The notes below the pieces were generated by a model. That model saw only the letters and a program-made list of their open reading frames with translations. It was not told where the DNA came from and ran no database searches. The translations under genes and the position numbers were made by a program. Of a stretch of DNA of 64,000 bases, positions 9,365 through 17,625 are shown in pieces (the stretch's first letter is position 1; each line of letters opens with the position of its first letter). Source of the stretch: Kofleriaceae bacterium (GTDB taxonomy: Bacteria; Myxococcota_A; Polyangia; Haliangiales; Haliangiaceae); assembly GCA_018058095.1 (NCBI GenBank), contig JAGPCO010000013.1, forward strand, positions 26,347 to 90,346, written 5' to 3'.

Positions 9365-10912
9365 ATGTCCAACGCCGCCCAGCCCAGCGCCAAGCCGCAG
9401 ACCGCGATCACCCCCACCCGCGCCGACAACTACCCCGAGTGGTACCTGCAGGTCATCAAGGCCGCCGACATGGCCGAGAACTCGCCGGTGCGCGGCTGCA
9501 TGGTGATCAAGCCGTGGGGCTACGCGTTGTGGGAGAACATCCAGCGCGTCCTCGACAAGATGTTCAAGGACACCGGGCACGTCAACGCGTACTTCCCGCT
9601 GTTCATCCCGCTGTCGTTCCTCGAGAAGGAGGCGGCCCACGTCGAGGGCTTCGCCAAGGAGTGCGCGGTGGTCACCCACCACCGGCTCGAGGCCAAGGAC
9701 GGCAAGCTGGTGCCGACCGGTGAGCTCGAGGAGCCGCTGGTGGTGCGGCCGACGTCGGAGACCATCATCGGCGAGATGTTCGCCAAGTGGGTCCAGAGCT
9801 ACCGCGACCTGCCGCTGCTCATCAACCAGTGGGCCAACGTCGTGCGGTGGGAGATGCGGACCCGCCTGTTCCTGCGCACCGCCGAGTTCCTGTGGCAGGA
9901 GGGCCACACCGCCCACGCCAGCGCCGAGGAGGCGGTCGAGGAGACGATGAAGATGCTCGGCGTGTATGCCGACTTCGCCGAGAACTGGATGGCCATGCCG
10001 GTCATCCAGGGCGAGAAGACCGAGGGCGAGCGCTTCCCGGGTGCGGTCAACACCTACTGCATCGAGGCCATGATGCAGGACCGCAAGGCGCTGCAGGCTG
10101 GGACCAGCCACTTCCTGGGCCAGAACTTCAGCAAGGCGTCGGGCATCCGCTTCTCCGACGAGAAGGGCGGGCTCGAGCACGCCTGGACCACGTCGTGGGG
10201 CGTGTCGACCCGGCTGGTCGGGGCGATGATCATGACCCACGCCGACGACGACGGCCTGGTGCTGCCGCCCAAGCTGGCGCCGACCCACGTCGAGATCGTG
10301 CCGGTCACCCACAAGCCGGAGGACCGGCAGCGGGTGCTCGACTACTGCCGGGCCCTGGCCGCCGAGCTGACCGCGCAGACCTACGCCGGCACCCCGGTCC
10401 GGGTCCACATCGACGACCGCGACATGCGCGGCGGCGACAAGATCTGGCAGTGGATCAAGAAGGGCGTGCCGGTCCGGCTCGAGATCGGCCCGCGCGACAT
10501 CGACAAGGACGCGGTGTTCATGGGCCGGCGCGATCGCGCGCCCAAGGACAAGGCGTCGATCGGCCGGGCCGAGCTGGTGGCCTCGGTCACCACCATCCTG
10601 CAGGACATCCAGGACACCCTGCTGGCCCGGGCCACCGCGCACCGCGCCGCCCACACCCAGGTCATCGACAGCAAGGAGGCGTTCGAGGCCTACTTCACGG
10701 CGCCGGCGCAAAAGGACGCGAGCGCGCCGACGCCGATCCACGGCGGCTTCGCCCTGGCCCACTTCTGCGGCGACCCCGCGGTCGAGAAGTCCATCAAGGA
10801 CAAGCTCGGGGTGACCGTGCGCTGCATCCCGCTGGCCGACGGCGAGCCCGGGACCTGCCCGTTCACCGGCCAGCCGAGCAAGAAGCGGGTGGTGTGGGCC
10901 AAGGCGTACTGA
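9365..10912 (+). CDS. proS: Prolyl-tRNA synthetase, archaeal/eukaryotic type
   Basis: The 515-residue class II synthetase charges tRNA-Pro. Motifs: PVRGCMVIKPWGYALWENIQ at the N-terminus; motif 2 RWEMRTRLFLRTAEFLWQEGHTAH; motif 3 AWTTSWGVSTRLVGAMIM. An anticodon-binding domain follows (PVRVHIDDRDMRGGDKIWQWIKKG), then the C-terminal domain of this subtype (PFTGQPSKKRVVWAKAY). The length and the absence of the roughly 180-residue INS editing domain place it with the archaeal/eukaryotic-like ProRS used by many bacteria. ATG 9365 is the first conserved start; TATGTC, a poor -10 match, ends 11 nt upstream. It lies between tsf and pyrH and so splits the usual rpsB-tsf-pyrH-frr cluster. Confidence 0.95.
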   Translation: MSNAAQPSAKPQTAITPTRADNYPEWYLQVIKAADMAENSPVRGCMVIKPWGYALWENIQRVLDKMFKDTGHVNAYFPLFIPLSFLEKEAAHVEGFAKECAVVTHHRLEAKDGKLVPTGELEEPLVVRPTSETIIGEMFAKWVQSYRDLPLLINQWANVVRWEMRTRLFLRTAEFLWQEGHTAHASAEEAVEETMKMLGVYADFAENWMAMPVIQGEKTEGERFPGAVNTYCIEAMMQDRKALQAGTSHFLGQNFSKASGIRFSDEKGGLEHAWTTSWGVSTRLVGAMIMTHADDDGLVLPPKLAPTHVEIVPVTHKPEDRQRVLDYCRALAAELTAQTYAGTPVRVHIDDRDMRGGDKIWQWIKKGVPVRLEIGPRDIDKDAVFMGRRDRAPKDKASIGRAELVASVTTILQDIQDTLLARATAHRAAHTQVIDSKEAFEAYFTAPAQKDASAPTPIHGGFALAHFCGDPAVEKSIKDKLGVTVRCIPLADGEPGTCPFTGQPSKKRVVWAKAY

Positions 10913-10973
10913 GGCGAGCCTGATCGCCGGAACGCGCCCGCCGCGGCCCTTTCCACGGCGGCGGCGGCGACGG

Positions 10974-10979
10974 TAGAGT
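10974..10979 (+). promoter_or_regulatory. -10 hexamer TAGAGT, leaderless layout (pyrH)
   Basis: TAGAGT ends 8 nt before ATG 10988, so pyrH mRNA should start at or within a couple of bases of its ATG. There is no Shine-Dalgarno site. Confidence 0.55.
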
Positions 10980-10987
10980 GCGCGCCG

Positions 10988-11737
10988 ATGGCCACCCCGA
11001 CCAAGCCGGCGTACAAGCGGATCCTGCTCAAGCTGTCTGGCGAGGCCCTGATGGGCCCGCAGGGCTACGGCATCTCACCCGAGGTGCTCGGCCAGATCGC
11101 GGTCGAGGTGGCCGAGGTGGCCCGGCTCGGGGTCGAGGTCGCCATCGTCGTCGGTGGCGGCAACATCTTCCGCGGCATCTCCGAGTCGGCCAAGGGCATG
11201 GACCGGGCCTCGGCCGACTACGTCGGCATGCTGGCCACCGTGATGAACGCGGTGTCGCTGCAGGACGCGCTCGAGAAGCAGGGCGTGACGACCCGGGTCC
11301 AGTCGGCCATCCCGATGTCGCAGCTGGCCGAGCCGTACATCCGCCGCCGCGCCATGCGCCACCTCGAGAAGGGCCGCATCGTCATCTTCGGCGCCGGCAC
11401 CGGCAACCCGTTCTTCACCACCGACACCGCGGCGGCGCTGCGGGCCATGGAGATCGGCGCCGACATCCTGCTCAAGGCGACCAAGGTCGACGGCGTGTAC
11501 GACAAGGATCCGCGCAAGCACGCCGACGCCCGCCGCTACAGCACGGTCACCTTCACCGACGCCCTCAAGCAGGACCTCGGGGTGATGGACGCCACCGCGT
11601 TCGCGCTGTGCCGCGACAACGAGCTGCCCATCATGGTGTTCGACATGACCCACCCCGGCAACATCAAGCGGGTCATCGCCGGCGAGCAGGTCGGCACCAC
11701 GATCGTCAAGGACGACGGCGCCACCCGCTTCGCTTGA
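10988..11737 (+). CDS. pyrH: Uridylate (UMP) kinase
   Basis: The 249-residue protein phosphorylates UMP to UDP in pyrimidine synthesis and belongs to the amino-acid-kinase fold. Diagnostic segments are [70 protein letters not shown] and [10 protein letters not shown] at the C-terminus. The length matches the family (about 240). It heads a pyrH-frr unit with frr 53 bases downstream, and is separated from rpsB-tsf by proS and the metalloprotease gene. Confidence 0.97.
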   Translation: MATPTKPAYKRILLKLSGEALMGPQGYGISPEVLGQIAVEVAEVARLGVEVAIVVGGGNIFRGISESAKGMDRASADYVGMLATVMNAVSLQDALEKQGVTTRVQSAIPMSQLAEPYIRRRAMRHLEKGRIVIFGAGTGNPFFTTDTAAALRAMEIGADILLKATKVDGVYDKDPRKHADARRYSTVTFTDALKQDLGVMDATAFALCRDNELPIMVFDMTHPGNIKRVIAGEQVGTTIVKDDGATRFA

Positions 11738-11790
11738 CCGCGCCGGCCCGCTGCGGTCTGCTAGCCGCACACCAGCCGGCAGGCCCGACC

Positions 11791-12348
11791 ATGATCAACG
11801 ACATCACCAACGACGCTGAAGACGGCATGAAGAAGGCGCTCGAGGCCTTCAAGCGCGACCTCACCAAGATCCGCACCGGGCGCGCCTCGACCTCGATGCT
11901 CGACGGCATCAAGGTCGACTACTACGGCACGCCGACCCCGGTGAACCAGGTGGCGACGGTGCAGGTGGTCGACGCCCGCCTGCTCACGGTCAAGCCGTGG
12001 GAGAAGACGATGATCCCGGTCATCGACAAGGCCATCCGCGCCAGCGACCTCGGGCTCAACCCGGTGCCCGACTCCGACCAGGTCCGCATCCCGATCCCGC
12101 CGCTGACCCAGGAGCGCCGGCGCGATCTGGCCAAGCAGGTCAAGAAGATGTCGGAGGACGCCCGCGTCGCCGTCCGCGCGGCCCGGCGCGACGCCATGGA
12201 CCTGGTCAAGGACGCCGAGAAGGACGGCGACATCACCGAGGACGAGAAGAAGACCGGCGAGAAGAAGATCCAGGAGCTGACCGACAAGTACGTCGCCACC
12301 GTCGACGAGGTCGCCGCCAGCAAAGAGAAAGAGATCATGGAGCTGTAG
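11791..12348 (+). CDS. frr: Ribosome recycling factor
   Basis: The 185-residue product has the full RRF signature: GMKKALEAFKRDLTKIRTGRAS near the start, YYGTPTPVNQVATVQVVDARLL, the PWEKTMIPVIDKAI segment, and RIPIPPLTQERRRDLAKQVKK followed by the long helix. With EF-G it splits the post-termination ribosome. The family length is about 185. It is probably cotranscribed with pyrH. No convincing Shine-Dalgarno sequence precedes the ATG. Confidence 0.97.
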   Translation: MINDITNDAEDGMKKALEAFKRDLTKIRTGRASTSMLDGIKVDYYGTPTPVNQVATVQVVDARLLTVKPWEKTMIPVIDKAIRASDLGLNPVPDSDQVRIPIPPLTQERRRDLAKQVKKMSEDARVAVRAARRDAMDLVKDAEKDGDITEDEKKTGEKKIQELTDKYVATVDEVAASKEKEIMEL

Positions 12349-12388
12349 GCCGACGCGGCGCCGCACCCGCGCCGACGGCCACGGCTGG

Positions 12389-12418
12389 TTGGCGAGCGCC
12401 GACGGACGGGCGTACACT
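12389..12418 (+). promoter_or_regulatory. Promoter of kinase gene: TTGGCG, 18 nt, TACACT; leaderless layout
   Basis: TTGGCG (12389-12394) and TACACT (12413-12418) are separated by 18 nt. The -10 ends 7 nt before ATG 12426, which puts transcription start at or next to the start codon. Confidence 0.55.
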
Positions 12419-12425
12419 TCGGCCC

Positions 12426-14387
12426 ATGGCTGCCCCTGCCGGGACCGGCGCGCTGGTCGGCCAGCAAGTCGGCAAGTACAGCGTCCTCGCCTTGCTGGCG
12501 CTGGGCGGTACGGCCGAGATCTACCTGGCCCGCATCGACGGCAGCAACGGGTTCGAGAAGTACGTCGTCATCAAGGTCCTGCACGAACACCTGGCCGACG
12601 ACCAGGAGTTCGTGAAGATGTTTCTCGACGAGGCGCGCCTGGCCGCGCAGCTCGACCACTCCAACATCGTCCAGACCCTCGAGCTCGGCGACCACCACGG
12701 CCGCTACTACATGGTGCTCGAGTTCCTGGCCGGGCTGTCGCTGGCGATGATCATCCGCCGCTTCGGTGAGCGCCACCCGGACCGGCGCCTGCCCATCCCG
12801 GTGGTGCTCGGCCTGGTCAGCCAGGCCTGCGCCGGCCTGCACTACGCCCATCAGCGCGCCTCGGGTGGCGTCGCGCTCAACGTGGTCCACCGCGACATCT
12901 CACCGCAGAACCTCGTGGTCAGCTTCGAGGGCGTGGTCAAGCTGGTCGACTTCGGCATCGCCCGCGCCGAGCAGCGCGAGACCCGGACCAAGGCCGGCAC
13001 CATCAAGGGCAAGTTCGCGTACATGTCGCCCGAGCAGTGCGTGTCGGTCAACGTCGACCGCCGCACCGACGTGTTCGCGCTCGGCATCGTCCTGCACGAG
13101 CTGCTGACCGGGCGTCGCCTGTTCAAGCGCGCCAACCAGTACGACACCTACCAGGCGGTCATCGAGTGCAAGGTGCCGGCGCCGTCCTCGATCGCGCCCG
13201 ACGTGCCGGCCGAGCTCGATGACCTCACGCTGCGAGCCCTGGCCAAGGTGCGCGACCAGCGCTACGCCAGCGCCGAGGAGTTCGCCGACGCCCTGCTCGG
13301 CTACATGCACCGGCACGGCCTGCACACCGGGGCCGGCGAGATCGGCCGGTTCCTCGAGGACGTGTTCGCCAAGGAGGTCGAGGAGCATGGCGCGCGCATG
13401 CGCGAGCTGCTCGAGGGCCGGCAGGCCGCCGCCGCGGAGGCGTCGTGGGACGACGGGGACGAGGCGGCCGAGGTCGAGATCGGCGGCGACGACGAGCTGG
13501 TCGCCGTCGACCTGGACGGGGCCCGGGCGCCCGACCCGGACGCGACCGACGACGCCGACCTGCCCGAGGGCGGCGAGCGGACCCGGATCGAGCTCAACCC
13601 GCTCGAGCTGCTGGACAAGGTCGCGTCGGGGCCGACCCCGCCGGCCGCGCCGCCTGCGCAGGCCGCGCCGGCGCCGGGCCTGGCCCGCAAGGAGGTCCCG
13701 CTCATCCCGACGGTGATCGACGATGGGGACCAGGCCCGCCGCGCCGCTCGCCCCCCGGCCAGCCCGGATCCGGCGCGGCGCATGAACACCCCGCCACCGA
13801 TGGATCTGGATGCCTCCCCCGAGCTGGCCCAGACCGCGCTGGGCGCGCCGCTGGTCGATCCCGGACACGGCGCATCCGGAGGTGGTGCCGCGGCTGGAGC
13901 CTGGCCGGGCCCGACGGCGAGCGGCGGCTACCCGCAGGCGCCGGTCGCACACGGTGGTGGATATCCGGACCCGAATGCCCCGAACTCCGGCGGCTACCCC
14001 GCCCCGAACTCCGGCGGCTATCCCGCCCCGAACTCCGGCGGCTATCCCGCCCCGAACTCCGGCGGCTATCCCGCCCCGAACTCCGGCGGCTACCCCGCAC
14101 CGAACTCCGGCGGCTACCCCGCACCGAACTCCGGCGGCTACCCCGCACCGGGCGGCCCGCAGCCCGAGCGCCCGTCCGGTGACCTGGTGTACCCACCCCG
14201 GCCGCTGCCGACCGCGGCCAACCTGGTGTCGCCGGCACCACACGGCTACTACGGCGACCAGCGCCTGGCCGACGTCGCCCAGCGCGAGGTCAAGCCGGTG
14301 CCGCCGTGGCTGCTCGGCGTGCTGTTCGCCGGCGCGCTCGGCCTGGCCCTGGGCCTGACCGTGCTCATCGCCAAGATCGCCAGCTGA
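12426..14387 (+). CDS. Membrane-anchored Ser/Thr protein kinase with octapeptide repeat tail
   Basis: The 653-residue Hanks-type kinase spans residues 17-295. It has a glycine loop LALGGTAEIY, the catalytic Lys in VVIK (residue 50), HRD at 155-157 (VVHRDISPQNL), VDFGIARA, and GKFAYMSPEQ as activation-segment end. All catalytic residues are present. An acidic linker (residues 330-400) leads to a Pro-rich region holding seven exact copies of PNSGGYPA (13980-14147). A single membrane helix, WLLGVLFAGALGLALGLTVLI, ends the protein, so the kinase faces the cytosol and is C-terminally anchored. Such kinases are abundant in myxobacterial signalling. The Gly/Tyr/Pro repeat is probably a flexible spacer. 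Confidence 0.9.
   Translation: MAAPAGTGALVGQQVGKYSVLALLALGGTAEIYLARIDGSNGFEKYVVIKVLHEHLADDQEFVKMFLDEARLAAQLDHSNIVQTLELGDHHGRYYMVLEFLAGLSLAMIIRRFGERHPDRRLPIPVVLGLVSQACAGLHYAHQRASGGVALNVVHRDISPQNLVVSFEGVVKLVDFGIARAEQRETRTKAGTIKGKFAYMSPEQCVSVNVDRRTDVFALGIVLHELLTGRRLFKRANQYDTYQAVIECKVPAPSSIAPDVPAELDDLTLRALAKVRDQRYASAEEFADALLGYMHRHGLHTGAGEIGRFLEDVFAKEVEEHGARMRELLEGRQAAAAEASWDDGDEAAEVEIGGDDELVAVDLDGARAPDPDATDDADLPEGGERTRIELNPLELLDKVASGPTPPAAPPAQAAPAPGLARKEVPLIPTVIDDGDQARRAARPPASPDPARRMNTPPPMDLDASPELAQTALGAPLVDPGHGASGGGAAAGAWPGPTASGGYPQAPVAHGGGYPDPNAPNSGGYPAPNSGGYPAPNSGGYPAPNSGGYPAPNSGGYPAPNSGGYPAPNSGGYPAPGGPQPERPSGDLVYPPRPLPTAANLVSPAPHGYYGDQRLADVAQREVKPVPPWLLGVLFAGALGLALGLTVLIAKIAS
13980..14147 (+). 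repeat. Seven tandem 24-bp units encoding PNSGGYPA
   Basis: Seven head-to-tail units of 24 bp keep the kinase frame. Units 2-4 share a TAT codon for Tyr, and the last three end in GCA instead of GCC for Ala, so blocks of units have been copied. Copy number is likely to vary between strains. Confidence 0.9.
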
Positions 14388-14419
14388 GCGACTGCGCCGC
14401 GCCTGCCGACGAGGGCGCC

Positions 14420-14824
14420 TCAGTTTCGGATCAGGCCGAGCAGCTTGGTCATCGTCTTCTCGTCGGCGGGCGGGAAGTCGTAGTCGAGGAACTCGCGCGA
14501 GGTGACCCAGCGCAGGTCGGCCACCGCCGCCGGGTACGGGTTGTGCCCCATCGGCAACGAGCAGGCGAACATCGTGATGTGCACGTCGTACTCGCCGTAC
14601 TCGTGCAGGTGCTCGCCCAGCTTGGCGCCGACCTCGACGTCGACCCCGATGCGACCGCGCACCTCGCGTCGGAGCGCGGCGGACTCTGACTCCTCGCCCT
14701 CGACCTTGCCGCCCGGGAACTCCCACAGCAGCGGCAGCACCGCGGTCGCGTTGCGCTGGGTGATGAGGTAGCGGCCGTCGCTCTCGATCACCGCCGCGAC
14801 GACCCGGATGACCTCTTTGCCCAT
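14420..14824 (-). CDS. Nudix hydrolase-like (MutT type) with degenerate Nudix box
   Basis: The 134-residue protein resembles MutT-type 8-oxo-dGTP hydrolases: VVAAVIESDGRYLITQRN, then WEFPGGKVEGEE, and the C-terminal ADLRWVTSREFLDYDFPPADEK. The Nudix box should read GX5EX7REUXEEXGU. Here the first part is normal (GKVEGEESESAALRRE), but the next residues are VRGRIG, so the two metal-binding glutamates of EExG are replaced by Gly-Arg. The catalytic RE pair remains. Activity may be weak or altered. It is transcribed divergently from the LTD gene, with overlapping promoters. Confidence 0.8.
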   Translation of the reverse strand: MGKEVIRVVAAVIESDGRYLITQRNATAVLPLLWEFPGGKVEGEESESAALRREVRGRIGVDVEVGAKLGEHLHEYGEYDVHITMFACSLPMGHNPYPAAVADLRWVTSREFLDYDFPPADEKTMTKLLGLIRN

Positions 14825-14832
14825 CGCCGCGC

Positions 14833-14883
14833 ATTATCGACGGTTCGTCGGCGATTGCAACCCGAGCGCCCGGTGGCTATGGT
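14833..14883. promoter_or_regulatory. Overlapping divergent promoters sharing a palindromic -35 (TTGCAA)
   Basis: TTGCAA (14855-14860) is its own reverse complement. Rightward: 17-nt spacer, then TATGGT (14878-14883), ending 9 nt before ATG 14893. Leftward: 16-nt spacer, then GATAAT (14838-14833), ending 8 nt before ATG 14824. One -35 would serve both genes, so polymerase could engage only one direction at a time. Confidence 0.55.
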
Positions 14884-14892
14884 GCCGACCCC

Positions 14893-15291
14893 ATGGCCAT
14901 CCGATTCGTCGAGCTCCACGCCGCCACGGCCCCGGACCAGCTCAACACCGAGTGGATCGTCCTCCACAACGACGGCAACCTCCCGTTCAACACGCGCGGC
15001 TGCGGCATGAGCGTGGGCCGGCGCGGCAGCAACAAGAAGTCCGACCTCGGCATCATGGACCCCGGCTTCATCCTCGCCCCCGGCACGAAGATGCGGATGT
15101 GCACTGGCAACCCGGGCACCGAGGCCCACGGCGCGCCGCCGGCCGAGGACGAGATCAAGAACTACTTCCTGTTCCTGCCCAAGCCGGTGCTGCGCGGGCC
15201 GGGGACGGTGCTGACCCTGACCCTGCGCGGCCTGGCGGTCTGCAAGATCGAGTTCGATCCGGCCGCCGACGCTGGCGTCAAGCCGCTGTAG
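14893..15291 (+). CDS. Small protein resembling a lamin-tail-like beta domain
   Basis: A 132-residue protein without signal peptide or membrane segment. IRFVELHAATAPDQLNTEWIVLHNDGNLPFNTRGCGMSVG, then PGFILAPGTKMRMCTG, looks like the strand order of lamin-tail (LTD) domains, which usually read EWVELYN-G-xDLSGW...L.PG..v.v..G. The assignment is by pattern only. Its role is unknown; LTD modules often occur in secreted nucleases and surface proteins, but this one stands alone and appears cytosolic. The start is supported by the promoter 9 nt upstream. It faces the convergent STAS/PDZ gene. Confidence 0.65.
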   Translation: MAIRFVELHAATAPDQLNTEWIVLHNDGNLPFNTRGCGMSVGRRGSNKKSDLGIMDPGFILAPGTKMRMCTGNPGTEAHGAPPAEDEIKNYFLFLPKPVLRGPGTVLTLTLRGLAVCKIEFDPAADAGVKPL

Positions 15292-15318
15292 CCACGGCCG
15301 CCGCACCACGGCCCGCCG

Positions 15319-17589
15319 TCACTGCGTCGGGTCGTCGCGGCCGGGGCGCCCCTTGGGGTCGTACCGGTCCCACACGTTGACGTTGCCCGGGCCGCCGCCG
15401 CGCGGGCCGCCCCCGTCGCGCTTGCCGCCACCGGACCCGGTCGGGGGCCGTGGCTTGCCGGCGATCACGGCGTAGAACGTACGCTCGCGACCGTCGCCGC
15501 CCTGGATCGTCAGGGTGAGTGGGCCGCCGGTCGGCTTGCTCTCGAGGTACGCCACCTCGGCGGCGGCGACCCGCACGAAGGCCGGACCGTCGTCGACCGG
15601 GCGGCCGCCGACGCCGACCACCACGGCCGAGACCGGGAGCCCGGCCGACTTGAGCAAGCCGTCCTCGACCGCGACCAGGACCACGCCGGTGCGGACGTTC
15701 GGGTAACGCCACCCGACCAGCGGGAACAACCCGACGGCGCTGGCGCCGAGCGCCTGGTGCTCGGTGCCGAAGGCCTCGGCCATCCGCTGCAGCTGCGCGC
15801 TCGTGACCGTGACCTGCGAGAAGCCGAGGTAGCGACGCCCCGCGGTGGTGTCGTACTCCTCCCAGTAGCGCTCGATCGGCGCCGCGGCCAGATCCAGCCC
15901 GGCGGCGCGCAGCGCGGCCGCCACCGCCCGACGAGCCTCCCGCACCTCGCTGCGAGCGACGGCGCTGTCGGGCGCCCCCGCGAACGCCGCCAGCTTGGCC
16001 GCGCGCACCTCGGTCCACAGCGGCAGCACCGTGCTGCGCCAGCGCGTGCTCTTGACCCGATCCGCGACCGCTCCCGCCAGGGCTTCGAGCGCGGCCTCGG
16101 TCGCATCCTGGTCGGCGTCGTCCTGGGTGATGGCGATGGCCGAGGTGCCGAGGCACACCACGCTGGCGCCGGCGTCGGCGCAGGCTCCACCACCGGGCCC
16201 CGGCCCCGCCTCGCCGTCGGGCCGCGCCGGGATCCAGCCGGGCCGGGTCGACGCCGAGGCGGCGATGGCCTTGCGCAGGCCAGCCGGCCCCGGGGTGCCG
16301 CGCAGCTGCTGGTAGGCCAGCACGCCGCCGCCGGCCAGGGCCAGCGCCAGCAGCGCGGCCAGGACTGGACCGGTCCACGACGTCCGCGCCACCACCACCG
16401 GCGCCACCACCGCGCCAGCCGCGGCCTTGCGCACCTCGGGCCGGCGGGCCCGCAGCTCGTCGATGATCTTGCGGCTGGCCGGATCGAGGCTGACCGCCGG
16501 CAGCTGCAAGAGCGCCGCGCGCGCGCCGTCGCTGGCGACGCAGGTCATCGGCTTCTTGCAGGTCGGGCACGGTCGCTCCGGCACCACCCCCGCCGCCAGC
16601 GCGGCGGCGTGTTCGGCCAGGTCGAGCAGCTGGGTGCTGGTCGACGCGCACGGCGCACAGGTGAACGGCAGGCTGGCGGTGACCACCTGGGCCTTGGCGC
16701 CGAGGTCGTCGCGCTGGGCCAGGCGCTCGAGCACCGCGGGCCCGGCCCCGAGCAGGTACACGCCGTCGACGACCGGGGTGACCTGTCGGATCCACGCGCG
16801 CCAGTGCGCGGCCCCGGCCGGCTCGATCCGGCCCAGCCCGGCCACGTCGAGCGCGACCGTGCCCTCGAGGCCCTCGGCCAGCTTGTCCTTGGGGAAGGTG
16901 CCGTCGAGGTCCCCGGCCAGCTTGAGCACGGTGACCCGGCCGTCGATCGCCTTGTCGACCTTGAGCTTGCGGCCGAGGTCGGCCACCGCGTAGTCGAGCT
17001 GCTGGGCCAGGAACGCCGCCACCTCGGCCGGGAGCTCGGTCCGGTCCTGCCCCAGGATGTACGAGAAGAAGCTGGTCGGATCCTCGTCGAAGTACATCCG
17101 CTCGCTGCAGCCCGGACAGGGGCGCTCGGCCAGCTTGCCGCTCTTGATCGTCTCCCAGTCGCGGTCGACCTGGAGCAGCACCCGATGCTCGGAGTCGCAG
17201 TGGTCACAGCGGAACGGCGCGAAGAACGAGAAGACCCGACCGTCGCCGCAGAAGTTGGCGACCATGTTCATCTGGTCGACCACCTTGGGCGCGCACTCGA
17301 TGAGGTAGCTACGCCCGACCGCGCGGCTGGCGGCGGAGATGAAGTCGACCCACTCGCGGATGCCGAACGACGAGATCTTGCCGACCCGGCCGAGGTCGAG
17401 CACCAGGGTGTCGGCCTTGAGGGCGGCCGCCAGCTTCTTGCCCTCGAACGCCTCGTCGATGGTGCCGGTGAAGCGCAGGCACACGATGCCGGCGTCGGCG
17501 AACTTGTCGATGGTCAGCTTGGCCACCGGTGCGGGCGCCGAGGCGGTCGCCCCTCCGCTGGGCGCGCTTCCGGTAGGTGCGGCGTCCAT
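15319..17589 (-). CDS. Double STAS-like, zinc-ribbon, single-pass membrane protein with C-terminal PDZ-like domain
   Basis: A 756-residue protein. The cytosolic half has two STAS-like (anti-sigma-antagonist fold) domains, about residues 25-115 (LRFTGTIDEAFEGKKLAAAL, LDLGRVGKISSFGIREWVDF) and 205-295 (LKLAGDLDGTFPKDKLAEGL), each followed by a Cys4 zinc ribbon (CDHC...CPGC near 125-160; CAPC...CPTC near 309-345). A membrane helix lies near 400-425. The outer half ends in a PDZ-like domain near 650-720 (GLPVSAVVVGVGGRPVDDGPAFVRV). ATG 17589 was chosen because TACGCT ends 9 nt upstream; an in-frame TTG at 17610 is the alternative. It lies 36 nt behind the receiver/HATPase gene and is probably in the same unit, suggesting a partner-switch-like signalling pair across the membrane. 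Confidence 0.75.
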   Translation of the reverse strand: MDAAPTGSAPSGGATASAPAPVAKLTIDKFADAGIVCLRFTGTIDEAFEGKKLAAALKADTLVLDLGRVGKISSFGIREWVDFISAASRAVGRSYLIECAPKVVDQMNMVANFCGDGRVFSFFAPFRCDHCDSEHRVLLQVDRDWETIKSGKLAERPCPGCSERMYFDEDPTSFFSYILGQDRTELPAEVAAFLAQQLDYAVADLGRKLKVDKAIDGRVTVLKLAGDLDGTFPKDKLAEGLEGTVALDVAGLGRIEPAGAAHWRAWIRQVTPVVDGVYLLGAGPAVLERLAQRDDLGAKAQVVTASLPFTCAPCASTSTQLLDLAEHAAALAAGVVPERPCPTCKKPMTCVASDGARAALLQLPAVSLDPASRKIIDELRARRPEVRKAAAGAVVAPVVVARTSWTGPVLAALLALALAGGGVLAYQQLRGTPGPAGLRKAIAASASTRPGWIPARPDGEAGPGPGGGACADAGASVVCLGTSAIAITQDDADQDATEAALEALAGAVADRVKSTRWRSTVLPLWTEVRAAKLAAFAGAPDSAVARSEVREARRAVAAALRAAGLDLAAAPIERYWEEYDTTAGRRYLGFSQVTVTSAQLQRMAEAFGTEHQALGASAVGLFPLVGWRYPNVRTGVVLVAVEDGLLKSAGLPVSAVVVGVGGRPVDDGPAFVRVAAAEVAYLESKPTGGPLTLTIQGGDGRERTFYAVIAGKPRPPTGSGGGKRDGGGPRGGGPGNVNVWDRYDPKGRPGRDDPTQ

Positions 17590-17598
17590 GCTCGGCGC

Positions 17599-17604
17599 AG
17601 CGTA
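17599..17604 (-). promoter_or_regulatory. -10 hexamer TACGCT, leaderless layout (STAS/PDZ gene)
   Basis: TACGCT on the minus strand ends 9 nt before ATG 17589 and lies between the receiver/HATPase stop and this gene. It could be an internal promoter and decides the start. Confidence 0.5.
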
Positions 17605-17625
17605 CCGCAACCCGCGCGGCCCTGC

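Noticed and set aside
9245..10762. Long minus-strand open frame continuous with the metalloprotease gene
   Set aside because: It is antisense to proS and has the composition of a codon shadow in GC-rich DNA; the coding part begins at the signal peptide at 9244.
13980..14147. Possible CRISPR array
   Set aside because: Units are contiguous 24-mers with no spacers and keep the kinase reading frame.
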